A stretch of DNA of 64,000 nt from Apodemus sylvaticus (GCF_947179515.1 NC_067473.1:76482436-76546435), one strand, 5' to 3'; shown: positions 1 through 20,600, counted from the first letter of the stretch. Translations and numbers: made by a program. The notes: a model not told the origin generated them from the letters alone.

Positions 1-2150
1 TTACATCAAATTTAAACCATATGTTAAACTGCATTAGTTGTGTTACACCAAAAATTGCCTGAGCTGAGATATACAAGTCTCAAAGTCACTAATACTTGTT
101 CTAACTTTTAATTCAGTATATTTTCTTAAGCATATCAGATTTTCTTCAAAAAAATTCAGAAAAAACATACCCAACTCTTATGTCATTAAAGGGGTATTAA
201 AGAATTCTTTTGAAATTCATTAAATTCTGGAGTACAGAATAAATTGTTACTTATTAGATTAAAAAAAAACCTTGCTAATGTTTCCAAATTCACCACTTTC
301 AAGATTCAGTTTCTGAAAAGTGGCATATTTTCTTCTTAAACTGCCCCCTCTGGTGTTAATTTTAAGTAATGAAGAGAAAAAAAATCCTGCAACTCTGCAA
401 CAAGCTCCATGAATGCTGAAACTCCAACTACATCATCTTAAATCTGGTTTTGTCAGGCACTTATTACTGGCTTACCAATATCTAAGTTACAAAATTTATC
501 AAGATGTTCGTGAATTAGGTCATACTATCCAGGACCTATATCATGATTGCAAAATTTAAGTTTCTCCAAAATATGCTTAAAAAGCCAATGTTTACTACAC
601 TTTTAGGCTGAATTTCTATAGAAATGACCCAAAATGTTAAGTAGTCAAAAAATTCTTCAAAATCGGGACTCCAAATGGAGTTTCAAGATAACCCTACTAA
701 AATGTCAGTAAATTGGCTTCGCTTAAGATCTAATTTGCAAGTATTAAATACACCTATTTTTTCATATCACTATCAAAAAGCAAAAGCTCTTTACTTACCT
801 CATGGTTTTTCCCAAACTTACCAGACGTCTACTATCGATTATAAACAAGGTTATTTACAAACGTGTTTAAAGTCAAAGAAAACCAAGGACACCCCCCTTT
901 CAACTTGCAATCTTATGCTTATTAATGTAATGATCCATCATGATTTCAACAACAAAAAAAAAAAATTTAAAGAGTGACCAAGTTCTAATACACTAAACCC
1001 GAACTATGTTTTTATATAGCTAGGACATGAATTTTTGTTCGCTGAGCCATGCTTTAAAAAAAAAGGCTAACTACGAAAAGTCAGTTACTTCACTTCCTTA
1101 ATGTGACCACCACGTGCTGAAGATTTTGCTAACCAACCCAACGATTCCCTTAAAAATGCTCTCATAATTTGAATAATTTCAAACAGAAGGATCCTTTAGA
1201 GTAACAAAGGTATCCTGCAATAAAAGAAAAACCCTCTCCACTCAAGATTAATATAACCTCACTAGCTTCCAGATGCGCGCTCCGATTTTTCCACTTTGAC
1301 TTCCTACTTCTCTCCAAGGGCTTTAACCCTGCACTCGTAATCTTAAACTAAGTATTAGGAAAATAAAACGGATTGGTTGCAACGAAGTTGCCTTCAGCAA
1401 CTCGCCCAGGCCTTGGTTGTACTACGTTCTCTTGGCCTGTTCCAGAAAGCCTTGTGGAGCGCCGCCACCCCACCCCCACCCCGCTATGTGGCTTCAGAAC
1501 GCAATGGCGCCATTTCGTCGAGGGGAAGGCAGCGAGCCTTTAGCGAGGTGCGCAGAACTCTTAAGATCCAAGCCCTAAACACTAAATCCACCCCGAAACG
1601 ATATGAAAACATCCCAAAAGAAAGGAAAATGGCTAAACACGCCTACGCAGTGGTTAAAACGGAAAGCAAACCAGTAAACGAAATGTGCCGAACGCAAATT
1701 CGCAGCGAGGAAGGAGACGGGAAAATGGCGGACGCCAAATCCGGTTCCCGGGAGAGGGGGGGAGGGGAAGCTTCGCAGAATCGCTCCGGGGAGCCGGGAG
1801 GCCCAGAAACCTTGCGCCTCGAACAGAACCGAGTCCCTAAGCCCGCGCACATCGAGAACAGACAGCGATGGCCCGCTCCCGCGCTCCTTTAGCGGTCAGC
1901 CATGTCGCGGCGGGCACGTCCCATCCCCCACCCCAGCTAAGGGAAATGGCGCCCGGCGGCTGAGGGCGGGGAAGGCGTTCGGACAATCGGGCCTCCGACA
2001 ACGACCCCTCAGACACTCGCCAAGGCCAACGGCCACTCGAGTGGCCGCATTCCCTCTGCCGGACCACAGAGGCGAGTGGCCCGTTTACATTGCGGAGCCT
2101 ACGGCCTCGCCATGCCCTCACTAATAACTCATTGATTTCAAACCCGTTAC
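1..2150 (-). other. Hnrnpa2b1: Hnrnpa2b1 intron 1 (partial)
   Basis: This is the start of intron 1, read on the minus strand from the donor GTAACG just left of 2151. I searched the reverse strand for the 36-nt B1-isoform exon and for the following exon (beginning REKEQFRKLF) and found neither, so the intron runs past the window edge. 1–1400 is AT-rich, repeat-free unique sequence. From about 1455 it becomes CpG-rich and joins the promoter island. ORFs here are short and match no family I recognise. Confidence 0.85.
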
Positions 2151-2352
2151 CTCCATCGCGGACTCAGTCGCTTCAGCCCGATTTCCCGCAGCCGAGCGAG
2201 ATGAGAAAGACCTCCGCGGACGGACACGCACGGGACTCGTCCTGACGCTGTGGTGAGAGCAGGCGATGGCCAAGAAACTGCGCCGCACGGAGCACCTGCA
2301 CTCGGGACCGGCGCCGCTGCTACTGCCGCTGGAGCCGAGACCGCCGCTTTTC
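2151..2352 (-). CDS. Hnrnpa2b1: Hnrnpa2b1 exon 1: 5'UTR and first two codons (Met-Glu)
   Basis: On the minus strand the sequence reads 5'UTR, then ATGGAG (2156 down to 2151), then a GTAACG splice donor. The upstream text (CTCGGCTGCGGGAAATCGG, then GCTGAAGCGACTGAGTCCGCG, just before the ATG) is the HNRNPA2B1 leader as I recall it from human. The protein is an abundant nuclear RNA-binding protein with two RRMs and a glycine-rich low-complexity tail; it acts in splicing, mRNA transport and miRNA sorting. Only ME is encoded here: the next exon adds either the 12-residue B1 insert or the shared REKEQF sequence. The 5' end at ~2352 is estimated from the leader length and could be off by tens of bases. 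It is divergent to Cbx3, within the same CpG island. Confidence 0.94.
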
Positions 2353-2362
2353 TAGAACCTTC
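2350..2362. promoter_or_regulatory. Perfect three-unit heat-shock element at the Hnrnpa2b1 start region
   Basis: The sequence fits TTCnnGAAnnTTC exactly: TTC at 2350, GAA at 2355, TTC at 2360. This is the trimer-binding pattern of HSF1. It lies at or just upstream of the estimated Hnrnpa2b1 start. Binding is not shown by the sequence. Confidence 0.6.
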
Positions 2363-2383
2363 CCCCCACTAACGCGTCTCCGC

Positions 2384-2404
2384 TTACGTCAGGCCGTTAC
2401 GTAA
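2384..2404. promoter_or_regulatory. CRE/bZIP site pair
   Basis: TTACGTCA (2384–2391) is an ATF/CREB-type site. TTACGTAA (2397–2404) is a perfect palindrome of the NFIL3/PAR-bZIP type. Their starts are 13 bp apart. Both lie in the divergent interval upstream of Hnrnpa2b1, next to a CCAAT box. Confidence 0.55.
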
Positions 2405-2419
2405 ACGTCCTAACCGCCG

Positions 2420-2424
2420 CCAAT
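2420..2424 (+). promoter_or_regulatory. CCAAT box
   Basis: CCAAT lies inside an imperfect dyad (CCGCC-AAT-GGCGG) in the divergent interval. It is a plausible NF-Y site for either gene. Confidence 0.5.
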
Positions 2425-2889
2425 GGCGGGAAGGGACTACGCTCTCCTTACGCCAAGTACGTGCCCCTCCCCCTTTAGGTATAGCGGGACTGCTTTACAC
2501 CACTTGCGCAACTGTGTTCAGTGAATTGCGGAAGGCTCGTGCTCAGCGTGTTACTACGCCCGGAACTAGGTCCGGCCCCCACCACCGCGTAGGGAGCGGA
2601 GAAACGGTCGCGCAGTTTGAAATAACGCCGAAGGGAGGGGCTTAGGCCGGAGCTCGGGCGTGCGGCCTTCTCCACCCAAGCGTGCACTCTGCAGCTGCGC
2701 CTTTGCCAAGCCTGTCTCCGGTTCACGAGCCACACAATTATTTCTACTTGTCCCAAAGGGGTTCTCACTCGGTCCCTCTCAGAAGGACTTGTAGTCCAAG
2801 CACAACCCCCGATGCCAACAGCCTCGGGATCCCGCGCCCCGTGAAAAGTGGTGCTTAAAGAACCCCGCTGTTTTATCTCTCCGGCCCTC

Positions 2890-3015
2890 AAGATTCGGGC
2901 GAGGAAGTGGGCGGAGCCCAGCTTTGGCGCGCTTCGAGACGCACAGAACCCTCCGCGGTCCTGCCTGCCTGCCTTTCCCCCCATCAGGAGACCCCCCGGG
3001 CGCCACGCCGCGGAC
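2890..3015 (+). other. Cbx3: Cbx3 noncoding first exon (candidate)
   Basis: The coding exons need an upstream 5'UTR exon, because the first coding segment begins right after a 3' splice site at 4310. The best donor in the island is GGACG|GTGAGA, with the exon ending at 3015. A GC box and an ETS-like AGGAAGTG sit near 2900–2920. The 5' end is a guess. A pyrimidine-rich tract ending in CAG at about 2987 could instead be an acceptor, making a roughly 30-nt internal exon with a start site further upstream. A weaker donor lies at about 3199. Human CBX3 is known to use alternative 5' exons. Confidence 0.5.
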
Positions 3016-4310
3016 GGTGAGAGGTGCGTGCGCCGCCCCCCGCAGGACGCGTTCCCGGCGGGCCCCGCGCGGTCAGGGCGTGGGCGGTGCTCCCCCTCCC
3101 CCCCGACCGAGCTGCCCGCGCCCCCTCCTCTCGAATGTGGCTGAACTGAAGCGCGCAGGCGGGAGACTCTGCAGGATCCGCGGCCCTGAGCATCTGAGCG
3201 GTGAAGTTCGTGGCTTCCTTTCTATCTTGTGCGGGGTCTGGATTAGGATGCTCTGTGGGTCCGAGCTTGCGGGGAGGCTGTGTGCCCTGTGGACCGCGGG
3301 CTGTGGGAAACTGGTTGGGGCCTTGCTGAGGCGCCGCGCCGTTGCGTGGAGAGATGGTACAATTGTGCATGAGGGTGGGAGCCGGATGACAGCTGCCGAG
3401 ACTCCAGACAAAGCGCGGACCTCCCCTCCCCCAGCCTCGCCGCGAGTCCACGGGGAGAGCGGTGCAGGCTCGGCCTGAGGCCCCGGGCTTCGGCGCGCTC
3501 CCGGCTACGTGGCCGCAGCCGGATGGGGGAGGCGCGGGGCCGTGGCGCAGTGCCCTTGAGCCCCCGCCGCCGTCTTTGTTTCTCCCTGCGGAGGCGCTGA
3601 CCACGAGGCCTGCGCTCTCGAGTGGGAGACGGGCTCCCGAAGCGGGAATGGAGCTGGGAAGGGGCCCTCGAAGGGGAGCGGGCGTATAGGAGAGCGATTT
3701 CTTCTTTTATCAGAATAGTACTTGGGGGCTTGAGGCAGGGGATTGCCAGGAGCTGAAGCCCAGACTGGACTATAGAGAGTGATTACCGCCCCCACACACA
3801 CACACACACACACACACGCCCCGAAAAAAAAAGACCAAGAAATAGGACTGAGACATCTTAATGTGTTTCTTTTATACATCGTGATTGAACAGAAAGGGCC
3901 TCCGAAAAAATAAGGATGGAATTATATGAGCTCCTTGGAGTATACAGAAATCTAAGGAAAAAGATCCTATGGTAATTTACGGACAAAGGATAAATAATCG
4001 TAACTGGTTTTGAAACAGATTTCCTTTCATTTAAAATAAACACTGAAATTGTCAATTCTATTTGGACTGGGAAAGTAACAATTCTCACAAAGTTGTCTGG
4101 GGTGCCAGTGTTCCTAGTGAGATTATTTTTACTAACTTGGTTAAAACACTAACGTACTGGTTATTAGTAACATACTAATAACACGGGAACTCAGAACTGT
4201 TTTCCTTCATTTTTATCCGAAATTTACAAGATGAAATCCACACAAAACTTGTAGTTGCCTTTTGTGTGTCATGAAAATTTAACTGTCCTACATTTTTTTT
4301 CTTGCAATAG
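3016..4310 (+). other. Cbx3: Cbx3 intron 1
   Basis: The left half is the end of the CpG island; the right half is AT-rich. There is a (CA)n tract at 3793–3817. The acceptor is a T-rich tract ending CTTGCAATAG at 4310. No repeat insertion is evident, which is unusual next to the SINE-loaded introns downstream. Confidence 0.7.
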
Positions 4311-4339
4311 CTCTTCAAGTCTCCGATTAAATTTAAAAA

Positions 4340-4363
<24 letters not shown>
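4311..4363 (+). CDS. Cbx3: Cbx3 exon 2 (start codon exon)
   Basis: Acceptor AATAG at 4310; 29 nt of 5'UTR; ATG at 4340; eight codons, MASNKTTL; donor GTAAGT at 4364. An in-frame Met at codon 11 lies in the next exon. The 5'UTR part has no upstream ATG. Confidence 0.96.
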
Positions 4364-15053
<10,690 letters not shown>

Positions 15054-15064
15054 TTGTTTGCATT

Positions 15065-15095
<31 letters not shown>

Positions 15096-16178
15096 AAAAT
15101 CTGGATCTTGGGTTTTGAATTACTAGTGTGGAAAAAAGCGTGCTAATGAAAATCAAGTTTGATATGCTGGTTTTGAAAGTATTGACAGTAGTTAGTTTTG
15201 GTTTTTGTTCTGCATCAAAAGGCACTGATTCCTTTGAGCAAGTAAGAGCTTTCTGTAGTTGCTTCCTTTAACAGTAGAATATTTGATACCATGTTGTATT
15301 TCCTCGGCTTTGAAGAACAGCTTTTCTTAAACGCTGGGGAGATTTTACAGTCATTATTCAAGTCAGAACTTATTTTTAACTGGGACACAGAAGGACCATT
15401 CTGGGATTTTTGTTTGTTTGTATGAGGTGTATGCATAAAACACTTAATATAACTTGTTGGTTTTGTCTTGGTTTTTAATACTCAAAAGAGCTGAAGATGA
15501 AAACACAAGTTGATGAAATTCCCTCATTGTGAACAGTCTCGAAACCATAACCTTTCATATTAAGCAGATTCTGCAATTTATTGGATAGTTTAAAAGCAAC
15601 CACATCAGAATTGATACATTATCACATAAATACAGTGGTTTATTTACAGAATGTTGTCCATTTCCCCTTCAGAAAATGGAATTAGACAAGGTGGTAGTAT
15701 GATTTAAGTGTGGTGGCACACTCCTTTAATCCCAGCACTCTAGAGGTAGCTGGAGCTCTGATTTAGGAAGCCAGCTGGTCTACAGAGGTCCAGGTCAGCC
15801 AGGCTGTGTAAAGGTTCCTCTGGTGAACCTTTATACCTTTGTGTCATGCCTTTGTAGAAAGTCTGTACTAAAAGGTTATGATTCATGGAATCTGTTTGAT
15901 GTGGAAATAGAATCATGGTTGGAGCTGAAGTTGGCACTTTAAGACCTGCTGACTAAGTGAGTGAACAAAATTTGCTTAATATCAATTAATGACCTGCATG
16001 CTTTTTCTTTACCCTGACTCATTCCTTACTGGTAGGATCAATCTTTTCAGTATTTGGATTCTGGTTCATTAAGCCAGAAAAGTTAACTTTGTAGTATCAG
16101 AATGCCATCCAACTGTATATTTACTTTATTGTAAATAATGGTGAACAGTGGTCAATAAATAGTTTTATATTCCTTTAT
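15054..16178 (+). other. Cbx3: Cbx3 3'UTR
   Basis: About 1.1 kb, AU-rich, opening with a (TA)n-like run (15066–15098). A B1-like fragment (~15709–15812, plus) lies inside the transcribed UTR. The only AATAAA is at 16154–16159, followed by a GT-rich element (TATGTGGTGG), so cleavage is expected near 16175. Confidence 0.85.
16154..16159 (+). terminator. Cbx3: Cbx3 polyadenylation signal AATAAA
   Basis: Canonical hexamer about 1.1 kb after the stop, with a GU/U-rich downstream element at about 16178–16200. Confidence 0.9.
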
Positions 16179-17280
16179 GTGGTGGCTTTTTTTGTTTTTC
16201 TGGTTTACTTTGTAATAAGGGTTGGAAACATCTACACAGTTTATCCTTTATTTTGTTTTTGTTTCTGGGCCTCTTTGTATTTATGCTCTCCTTGAACAGT
16301 CATCCTCTCTCAGCCTCCCAAAATAACCACATCAGATTAGGCCTCAACTTCTGGTGTTCCTGCGTCTACCTTATGAGTACTGGGACTACAGACATACATC
16401 TGTGTACAAATAAGATGTGTGATGATACACTTACTCACTGTCAGTCTGGGCTGGGTAGTCCCACCAGTGACTATCTGCGCAATAGAGGGTTCATGAAGCT
16501 GGAGCCATCCTGGCCTGGTGCTGAAGATGTTGGGGACCCAAGAAGCTTAGAGCGTGATAGGAGCAGCGTGGACAGGCTGACTAAACCTGATGCAAGGATG
16601 GCAGGCAATACTTCATCATCTTTAGATCTCCTTTTTAAGATTTTGCTCTTAATAATGGGGGTGGTGACTGCCAGTACCTTTAGGGAATGAAGAACAACTC
16701 CCGATATATGGAGTTAATAGGCGGTTGTGAGCCATCTAGAGTAGATAGATGCTGGGAACTGAAGTCAGGTTGACTGGAGGAACAGAAAGTTTCTCACTGC
16801 TGATCCATCTCTCCAGCCCACCTTAGACCTATTTATATCTGGGTCACTGTTGGAAGGGTTGCACACTCTAGGGAGAGTCTTTACCCTCAGGTAATCTTTG
16901 CAAGGACCCATGCAGAGACATTTCTATTCCTAACCCATCAAGTTGACCTTTAACCTTTGCATGTATTCATCTTTTCAGGGTCTTAGGCAGTACTTGTTGA
17001 AACCGTCAGGAGAGTAGATTTTAATGACCATTTTGTTTTCTATTTCTGACATCTCAGCTTTTACTTGTCTCAAATATACCACACTCAGTCTCAGCCAAAA
17101 AAAAAAAAAAAGCTAAGAGGAAACATTTTATTTCACTTTTCTGTATAAAAAGGAAAAGACTTATTTAATACAACAGGCATTATTGGGGGTAGTTGTATAT
17201 ACCTTTTGTGGGTACACATTAGGGTTTGGAACTTGAATGATGGGTTAAATGACTGCTCCATGGAATGGTTATGGGCAAGA

Positions 17281-17392
17281 TTTTGTTTGTTTTTGTTTTT
17301 TTCCCCGAGGTGTAGCCCTGGCTGTCCTGGGACTCACTCTGTAGACCAGGCTGGCCTCCAACTCAGAAATCTGCCTGCCTCTGCCTCCCAAC
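17281..17392 (-). mobile_element. B1 SINE (left arm of inverted pair)
   Basis: Antisense B1 with a small deletion near its T-rich edge. A plus-strand B1 starts about 30 bp further on, so a transcript through both could fold into a long hairpin. Confidence 0.9.
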
Positions 17393-17422
17393 TGTACTTT
17401 CCTAACTATAATAAAAATCTTA

Positions 17423-17569
17423 GCCGGCAGTGGTGGCGCACACCTTTAATCCCAGCACTTGGAAGGCAGAAGCAGGCAGATTTCTGAGTTGGAGGCCAGC
17501 CTGGTCTACAGAGTGAGTCCCAGGACAGCCCAATCTACACAGAGAAACCCTTTCTTAAAAAAAAAAAAG
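17423..17569 (+). mobile_element. B1 SINE (right arm of inverted pair)
   Basis: AGCCGGCAGTGGTGGCGCAC … AAACCCTTTCTTAAAA, full-length body. Confidence 0.93.
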
Positions 17570-18224
17570 TAATAAGGTAGATACAGTGCGGGTCATCTGG
17601 AAGAGCCTGGAGAAGAGTGCAGACTGAACAGGGCCAACAAACAACCTGGCCTTAAGAGGGAAGAATGGCAGGGAATAGAGAGGAGAAAACAGAACAACAG
17701 GGCTCCGAGGAGAACTGGTAGCCAATGGGGGAGGGAATCCCAATAACTGGGTGGAGTTTAGAGTAAGGAGGTTGAGGAGGGCTAGGCCTGAGCTAGCAGG
17801 AATTTAAAAATGTATAACAAGTACTTTAGATACTGAAGAACCCCGGTGGCCTGCATGTGCTTTGATATGCTAATATGCATCAAAGGTAGCCAAGTGTCCC
17901 TTCTGCCAAAGGGAAGGGAAATGACTCATTTAGCAGTTGGAAACCAATTTCACAAGTTTCTGAGGAATGCAGTCTACCTGCCAGAAATCCTCTAGAAACT
18001 TGAACTGCCTTTTGGAGTTTGGGAAATTAGTTTCCCTTGGACCTGACTGCATGCATCATGCATGTGATGCCTAAATGGTGTATTTTTAAAAGGAAAATAA
18101 TTTAGTTTCAAGTATGACTATACCTGACTTCACGTTATATTAGAGTCAAAATAGCAAAAGCGACATGTAGTGACACAAAAAACAGAAACAGATAAACAGA
18201 ACAGATCAAAAAATCCAGATGTAG

Positions 18225-18410
18225 GGGCTGGAGAGATGGCTCAGCAGGTAAGAGCACTGACTGCTTCCGAAGGTCCTGAGTTCAAATCCCAGCAACCACA
18301 TGATGGCTCACAACCATCTGTAAAGAGATCTGACCTTCTGGTGTTTCTGTAGACAGCTACAGTGTACTTAGATATAATATTAGATATAATAATAAATAAA
18401 TCTTTTTAAA
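18225..18410 (+). mobile_element. B2 SINE with perfect 16-bp target duplication
   Basis: GGGCTGGAGAGATGGCTCAG head and an AATAAATAAATC tail. The direct repeat AAAAATCCAGATGTAG lies at 18209–18224 and 18411–18426, within L1 sequence. Confidence 0.96.
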
Positions 18411-18481
18411 AAAAATCCAGATGTAGATCAGTTAAGCTGCAACCACCTGGTATTTGACAAAAATGACAAAATACTGGAGAA

Positions 18482-18997
18482 TGTTAGTGCCCAGACACTA
18501 GATGCATTCTGTCCCCTCAACATAGCTGCTGCAAACAGCTGACAAAGTCACCTCAGCTGCAGTCTACCTGCCTGCTTTCATAAATAAACAAGTATTTCTT
18601 TGTGCTATCCCAGTTTCTGGGAATGGCCCCTTTCAGATACAAAGCCATAAACAGAAGAGCTACCAGCAAGGACAAGTGACTTGTCACATCACATACTAAA
18701 TAAGCTCATTGTTCTTCCTGATCCTCTTATCCTGAAATGTACTTGAGACCTTCAAAACACTTATCTCAGCTGAAATACAGAAAACAAAATGTCTCAGCCT
18801 GATTAGATGTCAACTGACCTTGACCATTTTCAGTGGCACAACACCTCCCCTCCCCATCCCACCCCAGCACTCTCAAAAGGACCAGGTTCTGTTGTCCTAG
18901 GCAGACTGAAGCTTTTTGCTTCATCTGAATCTTTCCCCTGAAGAACAATCTAACTTCATGTTCCTCTGGAATCTTGTTTCTTCCTAAACACCTAACA
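18482..18997. mobile_element. Solo LTR-like element, TGTTAG … CTAACA
   Basis: 516 bp with perfect 6-bp inverted ends starting TG and ending CA. The flanking pentamers GAGAA and GAAAA differ by one base, consistent with an old 5-bp target duplication. L1 text resumes directly after it. The family is not identified. Confidence 0.6.
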
Positions 18998-19045
18998 GAA
19001 AAAAAACAGCCTCTTCAACAGATAGTTCTGAAAAGAACTGGATAC

Positions 19046-19428
19046 CAGCTGCCATTCTGGTTTGCTTTCAACATGGGACAAACACCATGACCTAAAGCCA
19101 CGTAAGGGAGGAAAGGGGTTTTTTCAGCTTACAGGTCATAGTCCCTCACTGAGGAGAGTTAGAACAGGAACTCAAGCAAGAACTGAAGCCGAAGTCATGG
19201 AGGAATTCTACTTGCTGGCTCATGCTTGGATACCTCAGGTTCTTGTACAACTTGAGAGCATCTGCCTGGGATGGTACTATCCACAGTGAGCTAGGCCCAC
19301 CAATATCTAGTAGCAATCATGACAGAGTGCTGCAGACAGGCTAGCCTGATTCAGGCAATACTCAATTGAGACTCCTTCCCATATTAGTCTAGGCTATGTC
19401 AAGTTAACAATAAAAGCTAGCCAGCACA
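19046..19428 (-). mobile_element. MaLR-type (ORR1-like) LTR, antisense
   Basis: It matches, in reverse, the architecture of the copies at 27301 and 40677, including the terminal GTCAAGTTAACA…CTAGCCAGCAC text. It separates two pieces of L1 ORF2 sequence. Confidence 0.6.
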
Positions 19429-19550
19429 CCTAAGTAGAATGATACACGACCCTTACCTGCTTCTGAACAAAAAATAAACTCCAAATAGATCAAGGACCTT
19501 GATGTAAAATCTGAACCCTCTAAAACGGCTAGAAGTAGAGAAGTTTCAAG

Positions 19551-20600
19551 ATGTAGGAACAGGTGTATGATTAATGTTGGGTTCCTGGCCCTGTATCTCC
19601 AATAGTTAACCAACTGACTCTTTGGGAATACTTAGCTGTTAGAACTGCTTGACCCTATGACCATCAGTGTTGGTTGCCTCTTGGACTTCTGGGTACAGTA
19701 GAGGACATAAGCAAGCAGAAGCTAATATAGCAGAGTAGAATGAGGGTCAGATGAAAGAGTAGGTTGCAGGAGACAGAAGAGTGGGTGGGGTCAGTAAGTA
19801 TGGTTTGAGATGATGTTACAGTTGAGACTGGAAAAGCTGAGTCAGAGAAGATATCATTAGGAAACAGGAGAAGAACCCACACAAAGTAGCAAAAAGAAAA
19901 AAATAATGAAAAGCTACAAACAGGCAGAACGGCTTTCATTCAGTAGGAAAGAAAACTGTAGCATGTAGTTTCTACTAACCCGCTTTAAGTTCTGGGCAGA
20001 CTGGATTACCAGCAATCATCCTGGTACCCTAGGATTAGTGGATAAAACACACACAAACACACACACAGCTCACTTTTAACCTGCCTCATGGTTCAGCAGC
20101 TGGGCTCTTGTAAGCCTCTCCTTTACTCCTTGCTCAACACTAAATATCCCCTTAGTGTAGTTGTCTAGCTACCTTCTCCTTGTTCAACACCTGCCCTCGG
20201 TTTGCATTTCTAATCTTCCATTTTGGGAAGCCACCAATGGACACTCCACCGATAAGACTCCAACCCTCAGTAAGTGGTACTTACTTCAGATGCCCCCAAG
20301 TGAGACACAGAGATGCAGACCAATACAAAAACAGGCAGTTTTTCTGGCGTATTGGGGTCAACACTCAATCAGTCCCTCTAGGCAAGTGACAAGAAAGTTA
20401 TTACAAGCAGTTTTATACTTTTTTTAAGGACACAGATTTCATCAGCAAGGTTACAGTTCAAACTTACTAGTTAAGCACATTGACCTTTAAGTCTATTGAC
20501 TACATAGAGAAATATAAAAATGCAACAGCCAATAAATATTTGGGGGAATGTTTTGTTCTTGTTTGATTTTTGGTTGTATCTTGTTTGGGTGGGTGGGTGG
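19551..20600. other. Intergenic, no gene recognised
   Basis: 19551–20040 is unrecognised sequence. A short CA-rich run lies at ~20045–20068. 20140–20520 resembles LTR sequence in composition but I cannot place it. Confidence 0.4.

Larger units (their letters stand above)
1455..3690. promoter_or_regulatory. CpG island shared by the divergent Hnrnpa2b1 and Cbx3 promoters
   Basis: CpG dinucleotides are frequent from about 1455 to 3690 and scarce on both sides. The island covers the 5' part of Hnrnpa2b1 intron 1, its exon 1, the intergenic gap and the candidate Cbx3 first exon. No TATA box is evident. It contains a CCAAT box (2420–2424), a GC box near 2908–2918, CRE-like sites (2384–2404), a heat-shock element (2350–2362) and several AATGGCG motifs. 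The human orthologous region is known as a methylation-resistant ubiquitous chromatin opening element; extending that property to this mouse copy is inference. Confidence 0.93.
16180..18100. other. Intergenic: B1/B3 fragments, otherwise unrecognised
   Basis: Diverged B1/B4-like sequence at ~16290–16400 and a B3-like minus fragment at ~16705–16820. An inverted B1 pair lies at 17281–17569 (listed separately). 17570–18100 shows nothing I recognise. The 145-codon ORF at 16253–16690 overlaps SINE-like sequence and has no family motif. Confidence 0.6.
18108..19550 (+). mobile_element. L1 ORF2-derived fragment split by three later insertions
   Basis: L1 ORF2-like text appears in order at ~18108–18224, 18427–18481, 18998–19045 (CAGCCTCTTCAACAGATAG) and ~19430–19550 (AACTCCAAATAGATCAAGGAC-type). 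Between these pieces lie a B2, an LTR with TGTTAG…CTAACA ends, and an ORR1-like LTR on the minus strand. It is old and non-coding. The family assignment rests on remembered L1 sequence. Confidence 0.7.

Noticed and set aside
1377..1892. 171-codon plus-strand ORF in the Hnrnpa2b1 intron end of the island
   Set aside because: Same island effect; no domain, antisense to intron 1, no splice support.
1..2150. Hnrnpa2b1 B1-specific exon and exon with REKEQFRKLF
   Set aside because: Looked for on the reverse strand; not present. They lie beyond the left edge.
2266..2355. Plus-strand ORF starting MAKKLRRTEHLHSG, antisense to the Hnrnpa2b1 5'UTR
   Set aside because: Only 29 codons, lies exactly opposite the known leader in a GC-rich island, and has no family signature. 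Conservation of the leader explains it.
2475..3604. Several long ORFs on both strands in the CpG island (up to 206 codons)
   Set aside because: GC-rich sequence lacks stop codons by chance. The ORFs overlap each other in many frames, are low-complexity Pro/Arg/Gly, and conflict with the Cbx3 5'UTR.
16253..16690. 145-codon ORF just after the Cbx3 poly(A) site
   Set aside because: Overlaps B1/B4-like sequence, no start context, no known motif.
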